From NCBI GenBank assembly GCA_017979445.1, contig CM030705.1, positions 9,126,679-9,190,678 on the forward strand: a DNA stretch of 64,000 nucleotides, given 5' to 3'. Positions 12,401-23,133 of this stretch are shown one piece after another. A program made the translations under genes and the position numbers. The notes under the pieces are model-generated. The model saw nothing but the letters and a program-made list of their open reading frames with translations. It made no database searches and had not been told where the DNA came from. The stretch is from Akebia trifoliata. Taxonomy: Eukaryota > Streptophyta > Magnoliopsida > Ranunculales > Lardizabalaceae. Positions within the stretch are counted from its first letter, which is position 1, and each line of letters begins with the position of its first letter.

Positions 12401-13714
12401 ACCTTTAGCCCGGTTGTTAAACCTACCACAGTAAGACTAGTACTCAGTATTTCGGTAAGCAATGGTTGGTCTCTTCATCAAGTCGATATCAACGCCTTTC
12501 TTCAAGGCCGGCTCTCAGAACATGTTTATATGACTCAACCAATAGGATTTGTTGATTCGGATCATCCTACATATGTCTGTAACTTCATAAAGCTATCTAT
12601 GGTCTCAAACAGGCTCCACGGGCTTGGTATCATGAACTAAGTCGATTTCTTGTGGATTCAGGTTTCAAGAATTCTCACTCAGATACTTCTCTCTTCGTTC
12701 TCAACACTGGCATACATGTTTTTGTTTTGACTGTTGTACGTTGATGATATCATAATTATTGGTAATAGTGATGACCTAGTTTCTCAATTTGTTGCCTGCC
12801 TTGCTCAACGCTTCTCCCTGAAAGATCTTGGATCTCTTTCTTATTTTCTTGGCGTTGAGGTTGTTCCACATCGCCATGGTATATTGCTCTCTCAACGAAG
12901 ATATATCCAAGACTTACTTAAAAAGACTCATATGGCAAATGCTACCCCTGTTCTTACCCCATTGCCAACAAATTCTTCCTCTCTCACCATCACCTCGGGC
13001 TCTCCTCTCTCAGATCCTTCTCAATTTTGTGTTGTAGTTGGGAGCCTGCAATACCTCTCTCTCACTCGTCTTGATATCTCTTTTGCTGTCAATAAGATGG
13101 CCCAATTTATGCATCAACCTACTGACGAGCATTGGGTACTTGTTAAACGAATTTTATGGTATTTATGTGGCACGTTGGATAAAGGACTTCTTCTACATCG
13201 TGAGTCTCCTTTATCACTTCATGGATTCTCTGATGCTCTTCATGCATTCTTGGATGCTGATTGGGCTGGCAATAAAGATGATTATTCTTCCACTAGTGCC
13301 TACCTAGTCTATCTTGGGCGGAATCTTATTTCTTGGAGTTCTAAGAAGCAACATACTGTTGCTCGTTCTTCTACAGAGGCGGAATATCGTTTAGTTGCTA
13401 CTACTGCTGCTGAACTTCGGTGGGTATGCTCTCTACTTGCTGAACTTGGTGCGACTTTGCCGTCTTCTCCAGTTGTCTACTGTGATAATATTGGTGCCAC
13501 TCAATTAAGCTCCAATCCTGTGTTTCATTCTCGAATGAAACATGTAGCAGTGGATTACCATTTTATCCGTGATCAAGTTCAATCTAATCTACTTTGTGTG
13601 GCACACGTTTCTTCTACCAACCAACTTGCTGATCTCCTAACCAAACCTTTGCCACGTTCTCAGTTCCTGCTGCTAAGAGACAAGATTGGCCTCTCTACTC
13701 GTGGCCTATCTTGA
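9491..13714 (+). pseudogene. Copia gag-pol polyprotein, frameshifted
   Basis: Gag starts at ATG 9491 (MATTNKIPTT) and has the UBN2/gag core. The frame changes between about 10250 and 10330. Then come a CCHC zinc knuckle (CQICGIQGHSAKRC, 10371-10412) and the aspartic protease motif LLDSGA (Asp at 10545). The gag-pre-integrase motif WHHRLGHP (about 10944-10967) precedes a second frameshift near 10970. The integrase core follows with YSDVW, YSDNGGE and the catalytic Glu in HNGYLERRHHHIVE, then a C-terminal FIGYS motif. Reverse transcriptase begins near 12180. It is broken by TGA 12377-12379 and by frameshifts near 12590 and 12733, the last just before YVDD. RNase H retains DADWAG, TEAEY, YCDN and LADLLTK, and ends at TGA 13712-13714. 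Confidence 0.92.
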
Positions 13715-13722
13715 GGGGGCCT
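13713..13722 (+). other. Polypurine tract
   Basis: GAGGGGGCCT lies between the polyprotein stop and the 3' LTR, where plus-strand priming occurs. Confidence 0.75.
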
Positions 13723-13921
13723 AAAGAACATACGTGTCATTTGCAGTTTCAATTATTGTTTCTAGTCAATTGAGTCTTCCTTTAAAATAGGACTCTGTTG
13801 ATTCATCCTTCTTTTCAAATATTTTTTTTGTTATTCTTGTTGTAAAGGATGTATTATATATTTGCTTCAACTTTAATGAGAAAATCAGAATTCAGTTCAA
13901 CAACTCTCCTATTGAACTTTA
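13723..13921 (+). repeat. 3' LTR of the Copia element
   Basis: The LTR is 199 bp. The seven-base length excess over the 5' LTR is fully explained by the 6-bp TTGATT and 1-bp T indels. It is followed by the target duplication CTTTT. Confidence 0.92.
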
Positions 13922-14413
13922 CTTTTTCCCCCTTTTTATTAAAATCTTTCAACAAGAACTTTTCAGCAACTAATTTTGCCAACTGAAGAGTGCACACCTA
14001 CTCAAACACCAATTATACAAATAGATTTTCTATAAATCCCATAAGTTACGAAATCAACTTCCAGACTTCTCTAGTGCTAAAGAGACCAGAATTGCAGAAA
14101 ACCAAACCTTAGCGGAACTTCCCTAGAGCTAAATAAAAGGAATCTCAGAATATTAATTGACTAAATCTATAATTTCACGGGACTAGCTTGCCAATTGGTG
14201 GTGAGAGAAATCCACAAACACAAAGACCAATCCAACAGAGAGAGAAGTACTAATATCGAAACTAAATCCATCAAAGTGAAACAATCTTGAAATCAACAGA
14301 ATTACATATTCAGCCCTAAATTATGAATAAAAACACCTAATATTAAACTCCAAATCATGAAACAAAAATAGAAAAGAAATAAAAAAAATTTAAACGATTA
14401 AAGGGCTGAGTAC

Positions 14414-14650
14414 CTCCAAAGCCCCTCGAATTGACAACAATGCTGAAGAACAGATCAGAGAAAAAAAGGCGTGGAATCAGAAACATGAAGCAAAATTGCA
14501 GTCTCCATTAAACAAAAAACACTCTTTGAAGACAAGATCTCAAGAACCAAAACAGACGAAATTGCGTTAAAAATCATCCAACATTTTGAGCCTCGCTACG
14601 ACTTAACAGAGAAACAATGAGGAAGAGAAGAAACGAAACCCTAGAAAGTC
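14414..14650 (-). other. Probable 5'UTR exon of the OSCA-like gene
   Basis: The coding exon begins only 9 nt before its ATG, directly after a TTTGTAG acceptor (7440-7438), so a spliced leader is expected upstream. Read on the minus strand, 14650-14414 is T- and pyrimidine-rich like a plant leader and ends at GGAG|GTAC (donor 14413-14412). It holds two short upstream ORFs: a 5-codon one near 14577 and a 17-codon one at 14508-14455. Either could damp translation of the main frame. The link to the OSCA gene is inferred from orientation and splice signals. The intron would be about 7 kb and contains the hAT and Copia insertions. The 5' end is approximate. An unrelated non-coding transcript is the alternative. 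Confidence 0.45.
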
Positions 14651-14700
14651 CCAACCAAATCACGTACTTGTTCTCCAAAAATAAGACGCAGGTTAGTCGG

Positions 14701-14925
14701 AATGCCACGTGTTGGAATTCGATTTGGTTGGATTGATCTCGCGGCATGGGTAGTCGCCACGTGGATGTGTAACCCTGCGTCTTCCAAATGGGAGTGTTAA
14801 CTGCCTTAACTGATTTTGTGAAAAGCGACAAACACCAAATTTCATTTTGAAAGAAATGATCAAGTACCACCGGTATTACTTTACTTGAAGTAGAACATAC
14901 CACCAAAGACATGCCACGTGTCATT
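14701..14925 (-). promoter_or_regulatory. Three G-boxes upstream of the putative OSCA leader exon
   Basis: CACGTG occurs at 14706-14711, 14758-14763 and 14915-14920, each within a CCACGTG context. G-boxes bind bZIP and bHLH factors, including ABA-responsive ABF/AREB proteins. Three within 215 bp, just upstream of the inferred leader, suit a promoter of an osmotic-stress channel gene. Assignment to that gene is inference. Confidence 0.4.
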
Positions 14926-14959
14926 TTAGATGGGAAGTATTGCAATTGATCAAATTAAT

Positions 14960-15911
14960 GATTCTCTAACCTTAGTGACCAGAGTGCGCGGAGCGGGTGT
15001 AGGTGCGAGAACACGAAAACACCTAGTTGAAAATATCTTAAGGTGCAAAATACTTTCAAAGCATTATGTATTGAGTTATATATAATAAATTCGAATATCA
15101 ATTTTACAATTGTATACTTCATTTGCTTCAATTAATTCATTACTACATACTTTCTCTTGCAAAAAACACACTTTTCTAATAGATTTTTTACATAACTCCA
15201 TCATGGTCCTCCATAGTTATATTTTCACTTGTCCTACATCTATTAGTTGTTTGTATTTTTTTTGTACTATTTATGTAACTTGACAATATTATTGTTGTTA
15301 CTATGCTACTTACCACCTTGAATTAATTACGACAAAACAATTCTTGATCAATATAATTATTACTAATTAAATAATCAATATGTGTTTTAATAATTGAAGC
15401 TCCTTCTATTTTGAAGGATTTAAATTAATTCTACAATTATAGTAATTTTTTAATTTTTTTAGTTAATGTAAAATTATAATATTGTTGTTTCTAATTATAA
15501 TACTCACTAATAAATCATTATAACATTTATTTTGTATGACATATATGACTAATAGTTATTTAAGAAATAAAAAAAGACTTAATATAATAGATGAAATGAG
15601 ATTCTTTATGTGAGTGGGGATTGGAGAAGGATTCGTTCTGAAAGCGTCAGAGCGAGGTTTGGGTCACTAAGCCTTTGACCATGGGTAATTACAAATTAAT
15701 ATTTCTTGGACGAGTAACGACTTAGGGTGGCAATGTACCCATTTAACCAAAATCAAAGAATAACTAAATTGAAAATCTCATTTCTGATTCTCTTTTTATT
15801 GGAATCAATAAGAATCCGACCTAAAAAGGAACTCGAACCATTAGGTTCTATCCAATGGATACTCGTGGATACTTAGAATAGAATTGATTTATTTTTATAA
15901 TATAGATCATT
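14960..15911. other. AT-rich intergenic DNA
   Basis: No coding frame or repeat unit of note was seen on either strand. Confidence 0.5.
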
Positions 15912-16249
15912 TAATATATATATATATATACATGGAAAGCATTCAGAAGCCTTAAACAGAGCCAAACAGTTTTCAAAATAGGAGTTAGAAGTTTCAAAAT
16001 GAGCTGATTTTTGGTGAGGATGATCTCTATGTTTAACAGTTGAATAATCATGGACCGTCCAATTTTTGTAAACCACTTTTGATGGGGTTAAAAGTTTCAG
16101 AATGGGCTAATTTTTGGTGAGGATGATCTCCTCCTTATAGAGATCATCCTTACAAGAAATCAACCCATTTCAAAACTTCTAACCCATACATTGAAAAATT
16201 ATTTGGCACAATGTTTGATTCTCTTTAGGGCCCCTGAACGTTACCTTTT
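15912..16249. mobile_element. Palindromic MITE next to (TA)n, copy B
   Basis: The left flank is a TA run (15912-15930) and the right flank is the short TATATATA at 16250. The internal arms GTTAGAAGTTTC and the GGATGATCTC hairpin appear twice. The terminal segments around AGGCCCT/AGGGCCC and TCTCTTTA are inverted copies of each other. It is tandem to copy C. Confidence 0.72.
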
Positions 16250-16642
16250 ATATATACATGGGAAGTGTTCGAAGGCCCTAAAGAGAGTCAAAAATTGTGC
16301 CAAACATTTTTCAAAATAAGGGTTAGAAGTTTCGGAATGGGCTGATTTTTTGTGAAAATGGTCTCTATGGTGAAGAGATCATCCTCATCAAAAATCAGTT
16401 CATTCTGAAACTTCTAACCTTAGTTTAACAATTGAAAAATAATAGATCATCCGATTTTCGTAAATCACTTTTGATGGGGTTAGAAGTTTTGGAATGAGTT
16501 GATTTTTTGTGAGGATAATCTCCTCATCATAGAGATCATCATCTCAAAAAATATCCTTATCAAAAATCAATCTATTTCGAAGCTTCCAATCCATACATTG
16601 AAAAAATATGACTCTCTTTAAGACATCCGAACGCCACTCTTT

Positions 16643-16680
<38 letters not shown>
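16250..16680. mobile_element. Palindromic MITE next to (TA)n, copy C
   Basis: This copy starts at TATATATAC 16250 and ends in an uninterrupted (TA)18 tract (16645-16680). The same termini (GTGTTCGAAGGCC and its inverted partner) and hairpin arms are present. It is adjacent to copy B, so the two share one short TA spacer. Confidence 0.72.
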
Positions 16681-16682
<2 letters not shown>

Positions 16683-17099
16683 AAAGGAGATGATTAATGA
16701 TGTGATGCAGCTATGTCTTTTGTTAGAAGGTAAAAAAATGCTCATCTCGAACATATTAATAGGAATGAATGTTGTAATCTCCTTATATAGATGTATATTT
16801 TTTAATGGAAATCTTCTCTTTATAATATAAATGGTTTCTTATCAAATACGTCATAATTCCACCTGTTTGAAAGATAAAGGAGGTCTATCGAATTTTATGT
16901 TCTAAGGAGGTCTACTTTTGATCTAATTATATATATGATCCATTCATTTAATTTATTATAATGTAATCATTTTTCAATTATTTTATTTGTAAGTCAAAGA
17001 CATATGATGTAGAACTTTTCAAAATCTTTATGAGCAAGACTTTTTTTTTTTTGAATGAGTTGAACAATTTATGTTGAAATATTATACTTAAATGAATTA

Positions 17100-17125
17100 A
17101 ATTTGACGTGTATATATATATATAT

Positions 17126-17176
<51 letters not shown>
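17100..17176. repeat. (TA)n microsatellite
   Basis: Nearly pure TA dinucleotides run about 65 bp with two phase breaks. Confidence 0.9.
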
Positions 17177-17179
<3 letters not shown>

Positions 17180-17189
17180 ATTTTAATGT

Positions 17190-17730
17190 TACTAAATTTG
17201 CTATACCAAAATTTTTAAGCACTTTTAGTGATGATTTTTTGGTTGTGACTTATAGTCCACTTTTACTCGCAAAGTAATTCGACACTAAATCTATTTCTAA
17301 ACTTATTTTTAGTGGCAATTGATGATTGTGGCTAACGGTTCACATTTAACTGCAAAAAATAAATAATCACTAAATCGTAATCTAACACTTTTAGTGACGA
17401 TTTATAATTGCGACTAACTCTCCATTGTTAGCAATGACTAAAAGTTGTCACTAAAAATCTATTTTTATCAATTAGTTTTATAAGTTTTAGTAGTAAATTC
17501 ATATATTTAGTGAAAATAACTTTTAAATTAGTTCCAATATTTTTTATGGTTGAATATTATACTTTTAGTGATATATTATATATACAGCTAAAGGTATAAT
17601 CTTTAGTGACATTTTTTAAAAAGTGCAACTAAAACATTTAGTTACGACACTTTTTTTTAACCACGGTGTAACCGCAATAAAAATGTTGTCACTAAAACTT
17701 TTAGTAACAACTTTTGAATATTTAGTGACG
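17190..17730. mobile_element. CACTA-like subterminal repeat field
   Basis: The word TTTTAGTGACGA and variants recur in both orientations at about 17224, 17302, 17390, 17430 (as TCACTAAAA), 17515, 17565, 17605, 17685 and 17718. Dense short motifs in both orientations of this type (TTTAGTGAC / GTCACTAAA) mark the ends of plant CACTA (En/Spm) transposons. No transposase frame and no clear CACTA terminus are seen, so this is a fragment. Confidence 0.5.
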
Positions 17731-17756
17731 AAAAATATTGTGGTAAAATATCAAAT

Positions 17757-17885
17757 AAGAGTTGGGTGCAAAGGGGACGGTCTTGAGTTCCAGCCGCCTC
17801 GTTGGTCACCCACAAGAATTTATCCCTACTTATCTCGTATGTGTGGTTTGTGAGGTATTGCATGTATCCGGGGGATTTTAACGAG
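17757..17885 (+). repeat. SINE-like fragment
   Basis: A B-box-like GGTCTTGAGTTCCAGCC is followed by GGTTTGTGAGGTATTGCATG. The latter is shared in inverse orientation with 28690-28835. The two therefore look like copies of one tRNA-derived family, but the ends are unclear. Confidence 0.4.
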
Positions 17886-19074
17886 ATATGATGCTCTCTC
17901 TCTCACTCACTCACAGAAGGGTTATCTTTTCTATAAGTTTGTTAACTGTAAAGAAGATTATTTTAACGTTTTGAAAAAAATAACTAGCTCATGTCTTTAA
18001 TAGAAAAAATTATACTTAAAGTTGATATTTTCATAAATAATATCTTAATTTTTTGAAAGGAAAAAACTTTATGATGATCTGAAATATTTTTTTTTTCTCA
18101 TTTTATTCTTAAAAATTAAATCTGACAAGTACATGTATTCCGATTCTATTTATTATAGAACCGAAATCAACTAAATAATAATAATAATAATGGTTACAGT
18201 TCTAAATACCTTTGAAACCAGAAACAAACCATTGGCTCTGCTAGACATTAAAAGTAATATATATTAGGGTAATTTAGACATACCCCTCTACTTTTGGTGA
18301 ATATAAAAGATACCCCTGAAAAAAAAATGTGCCCTCAGTCTTCTCTTATATACTAATAAACTAACCTAAATACCCTCGACTTAAATCAGGACAAAAATGC
18401 AATAAAATGTATTATTAACACATTTATGTGTTCTTTTCTACCCTTAATTAGAGCTATTATCCTTCAATCTATGAAGAAGGATACATTAATGGCTCAAATC
18501 ATCACTTGGAACTGGGTGGGTTTGTGGGATTGGGATTGGATCCCAAGCCCAACCCAAATTTCTAAAGTACCGAAGACTCAATCCAAGCTAAATTGAGACT
18601 AAACCTTAAAGTCTCCAACCGAGCCCAATCCAAAGCTGACATAGATTGTATGTCTTCGGCCAAGACATTAGCCCAAGACCAACCTGAAGTATGGTTGGGC
18701 TGAAATCTCGATGAAGTTGGACCCACCCCACCCATATTTCACACCTAGCATTACAATTATTGCTCTAATTAACATTCCTAAACCTAGTTTCGACAAAGTT
18801 CAACTTCAATAATTATTAGCTGTTGAGGAATTGAATTATTCCTCCTTAACAATCGCTAGCTTATGAAATTTGTAAATGGAGCAATCATTCCTCCTCATAT
18901 GGCCACTTAAGATGATGAACGATAATAACCTAATTTCTCTATGTGGAAGTGGGCAATCTTCCGGTATCACGTAAATTTTGAAATCCTTTTTTTTTTTTTT
19001 TTCGTATTTACATTTTTTTATGGTTAATTGTTTATCGAAGTCAAATTTTTAATTCATCGTCATCATCATCATCA

Positions 19075-19118
<44 letters not shown>

Positions 19119-19978
19119 GGTTTGGATTTGATGAATAAATTGGAAATAGATTTGAGAATTTTTTCAAAAGAGAGAATTTCATATATATAGATATATTTTA
19201 AGTTGATCTTTTTTCAAAATAATATCTTTATATTATCAATTATCATAATACACCACTATTTAGGATGATTTTATGAAATACATTGGCCACCTTCATTATC
19301 TTCTTAAAGTTATAAAAGTAGGGTTATTTATTGGACCAAATGGCCCGTTAAGGAAGCCCGGCTCATCTGGGAAAATAAGGGTTAAGGTCTTGATCTTGAA
19401 CCCGCAAAGTCAGGTTGGGCCAAAAAAAATTTCCAAGCCCATAAAATCCGGAATGGGCTAAGGCTTAATAATACCCAGTCCAAATCAACCAACTAATATA
19501 TTAACTATATGTCTATTATATATATTTAGATGTCTAATTTTATAATAAAAATTAATTGAAAACCATTTGTTTTACAATGATAGAGATTGAATCCCAATTC
19601 TAATGAAAAGCAGCATCAAACGGCTTCTAAATGTAAAAGAATTTATTTATTTTATAAAACCCAAAAATCAACCTAAACCCTAAGCCCATTAAGATCAAGC
19701 TTGGGCTTTGCTAACTTAAGCCCGATAGGGGTATAGTTTTAGTCTAAGGTTCAACATACCACTTTTAAGGTCGGATCAGGGCTCAACCAAGCCTGGCCCA
19801 CACCCATTGACACTCCTATATCTAAGTTTATAACACTACAAGCTCCTTTACTGCAAACAAGTGGCATCTATTAGCATTTCTTTCCTTAACCATCTTTAAT
19901 GGAAAGTTTTATTTTTGTTTGGATTTTTCAAAATGCCGTAGTTTCTAATCTATAAGTTATAAATTATTGCTACCATCA
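17886..19978. other. Gene-free AT-rich DNA with simple repeats
   Basis: A (TCA)n then (TTA)n tract occupies about 19050-19119. Degenerate blocks rich in GCCCAACCC or GGGCTTGGGC occur at 18520-18750 and 19370-19460. No gene is seen. Confidence 0.5.
19050..19119. repeat. Compound (TCA)n(TTA)n microsatellite
   Basis: About seven TCA units pass directly into about sixteen TTA units. Confidence 0.9.
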
Positions 19979-19994
19979 ATATTATTCACTTTAT

Positions 19995-20121
19995 GTAGGT
20001 GTCAGCTAGCTTTGTTGGTAAAGTCTTTGAGTGATGAAATCAGAGATTTGGATTCAAATTTCGTCAGTACCGAGTAATTGAATTCATTAAAAACAGGCTT
20101 ACTGATAAATAAATAAAAAAT
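19995..20121 (+). mobile_element. Short tRNA-derived SINE with 16-bp target duplication
   Basis: Perfect flanking repeats ATATTATTCACTTTAT lie at 19979-19994 and 20122-20137. The 127-bp body carries an A-box-like TAGCTTTGTTGG (20007-20018) and a B-box-like GGATTCAAATTT (20050-20061). It ends in an A-rich tail. These are the hallmarks of target-primed SINE insertion from a Pol III promoter. A diverged relative lies at 58655-58770. Confidence 0.8.
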
Positions 20122-20445
20122 ATATTATTCACTTTATAAATTTTAATGATAAATTTAGAGCTTTAAGATTTATTTCAGTCTCAAAATTTATGTACTTTGT
20201 TCAAGTAATCTGTCTCAAGCTCCCAAACCTCTAAGAGTGAGTAGGGGAGTGAAGATGAAGAAAAAAGAAAAAAATAATCCAAAATATTCAATTACAAAGA
20301 GAACAATTTCTTTTCCACTGAAATGTAAGGTAACACGTGGCATTGGATTTGTAAAGCGTTCGTGACGATTTTAGACTTCAAAAGCACTTACTGAGTGAAA
20401 AAAAAGGACAAGGGCACTGAAATGTAAGGTAATCATCATTCTGGA

Positions 20446-20655
20446 TAAGGGCAGAGCCAGAATTTTGCCCATGTGGAGGAAACTATGAGTGAAAAAAATA
20501 TTTGTGGGTGAAATTAAGAGAGTTTTTTATTTTATTTTTTTTTTTTTTAAGGGACAATAGCAGTTGATTTTTTTTATCTGTGGCACTAACTCATAAATTC
20601 TTTGATTTTGAAAATTCTTGTGGGGGCAAGTGCCCCCAATGTAAATCCACTCCTG
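20446..20655. mobile_element. hAT-type MITE, copy 1
   Basis: The ends TAAGGGCAGAGCC and its partner ATCCACTCCTG are decayed versions of the CAGGGG(C)GGA type. Near-identical 8-bp flanks (ATTCTGGA 20438-20445, GTTCTGGA 20656-20663) support a hAT target duplication. The inner arms contain GTGGGGGCAAGTGCCCCC. Related copies lie at 42371-42595 and about 56972-57107. Confidence 0.65.
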
Positions 20656-20663
20656 GTTCTGGA

Positions 20664-22194
20664 AACGAAAAATGGACAAGATCGAGAAGTGGCTTGGACC
20701 CACTACATGTTTTTCACATTTGTAATAATTCAATTGAACTTAGAACAATGGGTTTTTAGAAAGAAAAAAAAAATACTCCTATTTTCTTAGTAAATAATTA
20801 AAATGCCTTTTAAAGTAGGATATTGATGGCTAAAATGTATACAACTTTTAAGTTACTTATGAAAATATTCCACCAAAAAAATATATATATATTGAAAATC
20901 ATAAAGTCCCTTGTAACACTATTATTACTAAATTAGTGGTTGAGCAGGAAGTCAGTTGGTGTCAGATGCGGGTGTGACTAAGTTCACCATTATTTGGTTT
21001 CCAATCCATTCCTTTTGGTTGGAACGATAATAGACTGAAAGTCTTCCTGTTGTGCACTGGTTTACATCTTTTCCATCCATTATCCAAACCTGACACACCC
21101 TCTTATCCTCGTTATATGGGGAATGGGACAGGTCTGGGTCCATCTGTTCCCGACCCGAAAGGTTGGGCCTAATTTACCCAATCCAATAACCCATTGACAG
21201 CTCTGTTTTCTTTGCCTTTGGTATCTATAGTCAAAGGGAAGAACTTTTCAAATTTCACATCTAGTGCATCCAACACTCATGAGGAAGTGACATCTGTACA
21301 TTAAAAAAATGAATCTCACTAGTTTTCTTATTGAAACAGAGATGACTGACAAGATTAAAGGTGTTGGACGCTTTTTGTGTTCAACGACAGCATGATTGTG
21401 GAAAAGAGGAAGGTAAGTTATAGTTTTTGATTATGAAGAGGCCTCTTTAACATAGTTCTTACACGTGGCACGCTATCTGACCCATTATGGTCTGGCCACT
21501 CTTTCGATGAAAGAAACTAGCATAATTGGAGCTAGAGATCCCATTTTGATGCCCATATTTTGCTGTGAGGGGCCTTCCTAAGACTAAGATGAAAAGCAAT
21601 TCTATCCAAGAATTGGAAATCACCAATTAGGGTCATTTTTAATGTTTAAGTCTATGGCTAATGATAGTGTCTAATAATTAATAAACTTGAATTATGACTT
21701 TCTGACTATCCCTATACTCTCCCGACATGTGCGATTGTGTATCACGATGAACAAATTATATGATTCTCTGCGCGTGCCACGTCAGGAGAGTATGGGAGAG
21801 TATGTCATAGGGGGGAGTCAGATTATCACAACTCAATACACTCATGTCATGTGCTTCACATAAACCCTGAGAAACTAGGTCACGAGCTCATATAGACATG
21901 TCATCAGAGACTTAGTCATGGATTTGATATAATCCGAATGCATAATGATTGATGTCTAATTTGGGTTGTCAATGGACAAGTAAAGACCCTAGTTTGGATG
22001 AGCCCTAACCTAGTGCTAAAGAAATTGGTTATCCCTATATAGCATCTAAGTCAACTAAGCCCAAGTGGGATTTAGATTGACTTTCATACCAAAAATATAT
22101 ATATTTATGTGCCTTAAAACTATTTACAGTCCTTTGATGTTACTTTTCATCACAATAAAGATCTAATCTATATGTATGTATTTGTATGTATTTG
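20664..22194. other. Gene-free DNA
   Basis: Only diverged inverted repeat arms are seen (around 21275-21370 and 21725-21800). No open frame has support. Confidence 0.4.
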
Positions 22195-22571
22195 TATATA
22201 TATATATGGGTAGCGTTCAATGACCAACTTTTTGGCAAAACGTTTTTCAAAACATGAGTTAGAAGTTTTGGAATGGGCTGATTTTTGGTGAGGATGATCT
22301 CTACGGTGAGGAGATCATCCTCACCAAAAATCAGCCCATTCCAAAACTTCTAACCCATGTTTACAAGTTGAAAAATCGTGAACCGTCCATTTTTTGTAAA
22401 CTATTTTTGATGGGGTTAGAAGTTTTGGAATGGGCTGATTTTTGGTGATGATGATCTCCTCACCGTAGAGATCATCCTCACAAAAAATCAGCCCATTCCA
22501 AAACTTCTAACTCATGTTTTGCCAAAAAGTTAGCCATTGAACGGGACCCTATATATATATATATATATATA
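22195..22571. mobile_element. Palindromic MITE inside (TA)n, copy D (best preserved)
   Basis: TA runs flank both sides. The termini GTTCAATGACCAACTTTTTG and its inverted partner near 22530-22545 pair closely. Two internal hairpin units follow, with GTTAGAAGTTTTGGAATGGG arms and the GGATGATCTC stem. The middle holds a unique segment (GAACCGTCCATTTTTTGTAAA), also present in copies B and C. It has no coding capacity. Confidence 0.8.
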
Positions 22572-22956
22572 TCTCAATTTAATAAGTTGGACTAGGTTGA
22601 ACCTTACTATGTCCAGTCCACCCTAAATTTAATGGGTTAGTTGGAGTAAGTTGATCATTACTGGCCCAAATTTAATGGGTTGGACAATTTTGAAATTGAC
22701 CTTATATTTGCTTAAGGTCCTAAAAATCTTATTTTGTCATCTTTGACCAAACCATATTAATGGGTCAAATTGACACCCTTAAGTCTAATGTCGCATAGGA
22801 TACCCTTCGGGTTGCCTATCGTATTGTTGGATCTTTTTATTGGACTTGTACATTTATACATAAAATTCAACTTAATCGTTGGGCTTTTACGTTTGATATT
22901 TTTTAATGATAGACCCTTAATCAAAGATTTGATCATATTTGAGTATTAAATTAAGA

Positions 22957-23133
22957 GTCGTACTGGAGTGACCTCAAGTTGGAATTTCCTATCGCACTTC
23001 TGGACATAAAAGTGGATAGGAATCATAGATGCTTTTTCACCCGTATCTCGATGAAAATCATCTATGGTTTCCATATGCTTTCATGTCAAGAAGTGCAACA
23101 TGAGGTTACGCCTAAGGTCATTTCAGCATTATT
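22957..23133. mobile_element. Foldback element with conserved core, copy 1
   Basis: The arms GGAGTGACCTCAAG and (inverted) CTAAGGTCATTTCAG flank a core. In the core, CATAGATGC...GTATCTCGATGAAAA...CATCTATGG folds back on itself. It shares arms with 43862-44043 and 56351-56513. Confidence 0.65.

Larger units (their letters stand above)
9214..13921 (+). mobile_element. Ty1/Copia LTR retrotransposon, nearly full length, decayed coding
   Basis: The element has two near-identical LTRs, a Met-tRNA-type primer binding site, a purine-rich tract and gag-protease-integrase-RT-RNase H order, which is diagnostic of Copia. The flanks CTTTT (9209-9213) and CTTTT (13922-13926) form a perfect 5-bp target duplication. 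That fixes the ends at AAAGAAC... and ...GAACTTTA rather than the usual TG...CA. The coding region carries at least four frameshifts and one in-frame stop, so it cannot make a full polyprotein. It is inserted opposite to the OSCA-like gene. Confidence 0.95.

Noticed and set aside
14574..14945. Minus-strand open frame of 123 codons
   Set aside because: It crosses the inferred leader exon and G-box promoter region, has no recognisable domain, and is better explained as chance.
17100..17176. Long TA tract as a regulatory or origin element
   Set aside because: Simple dinucleotide repeat with no further structure.
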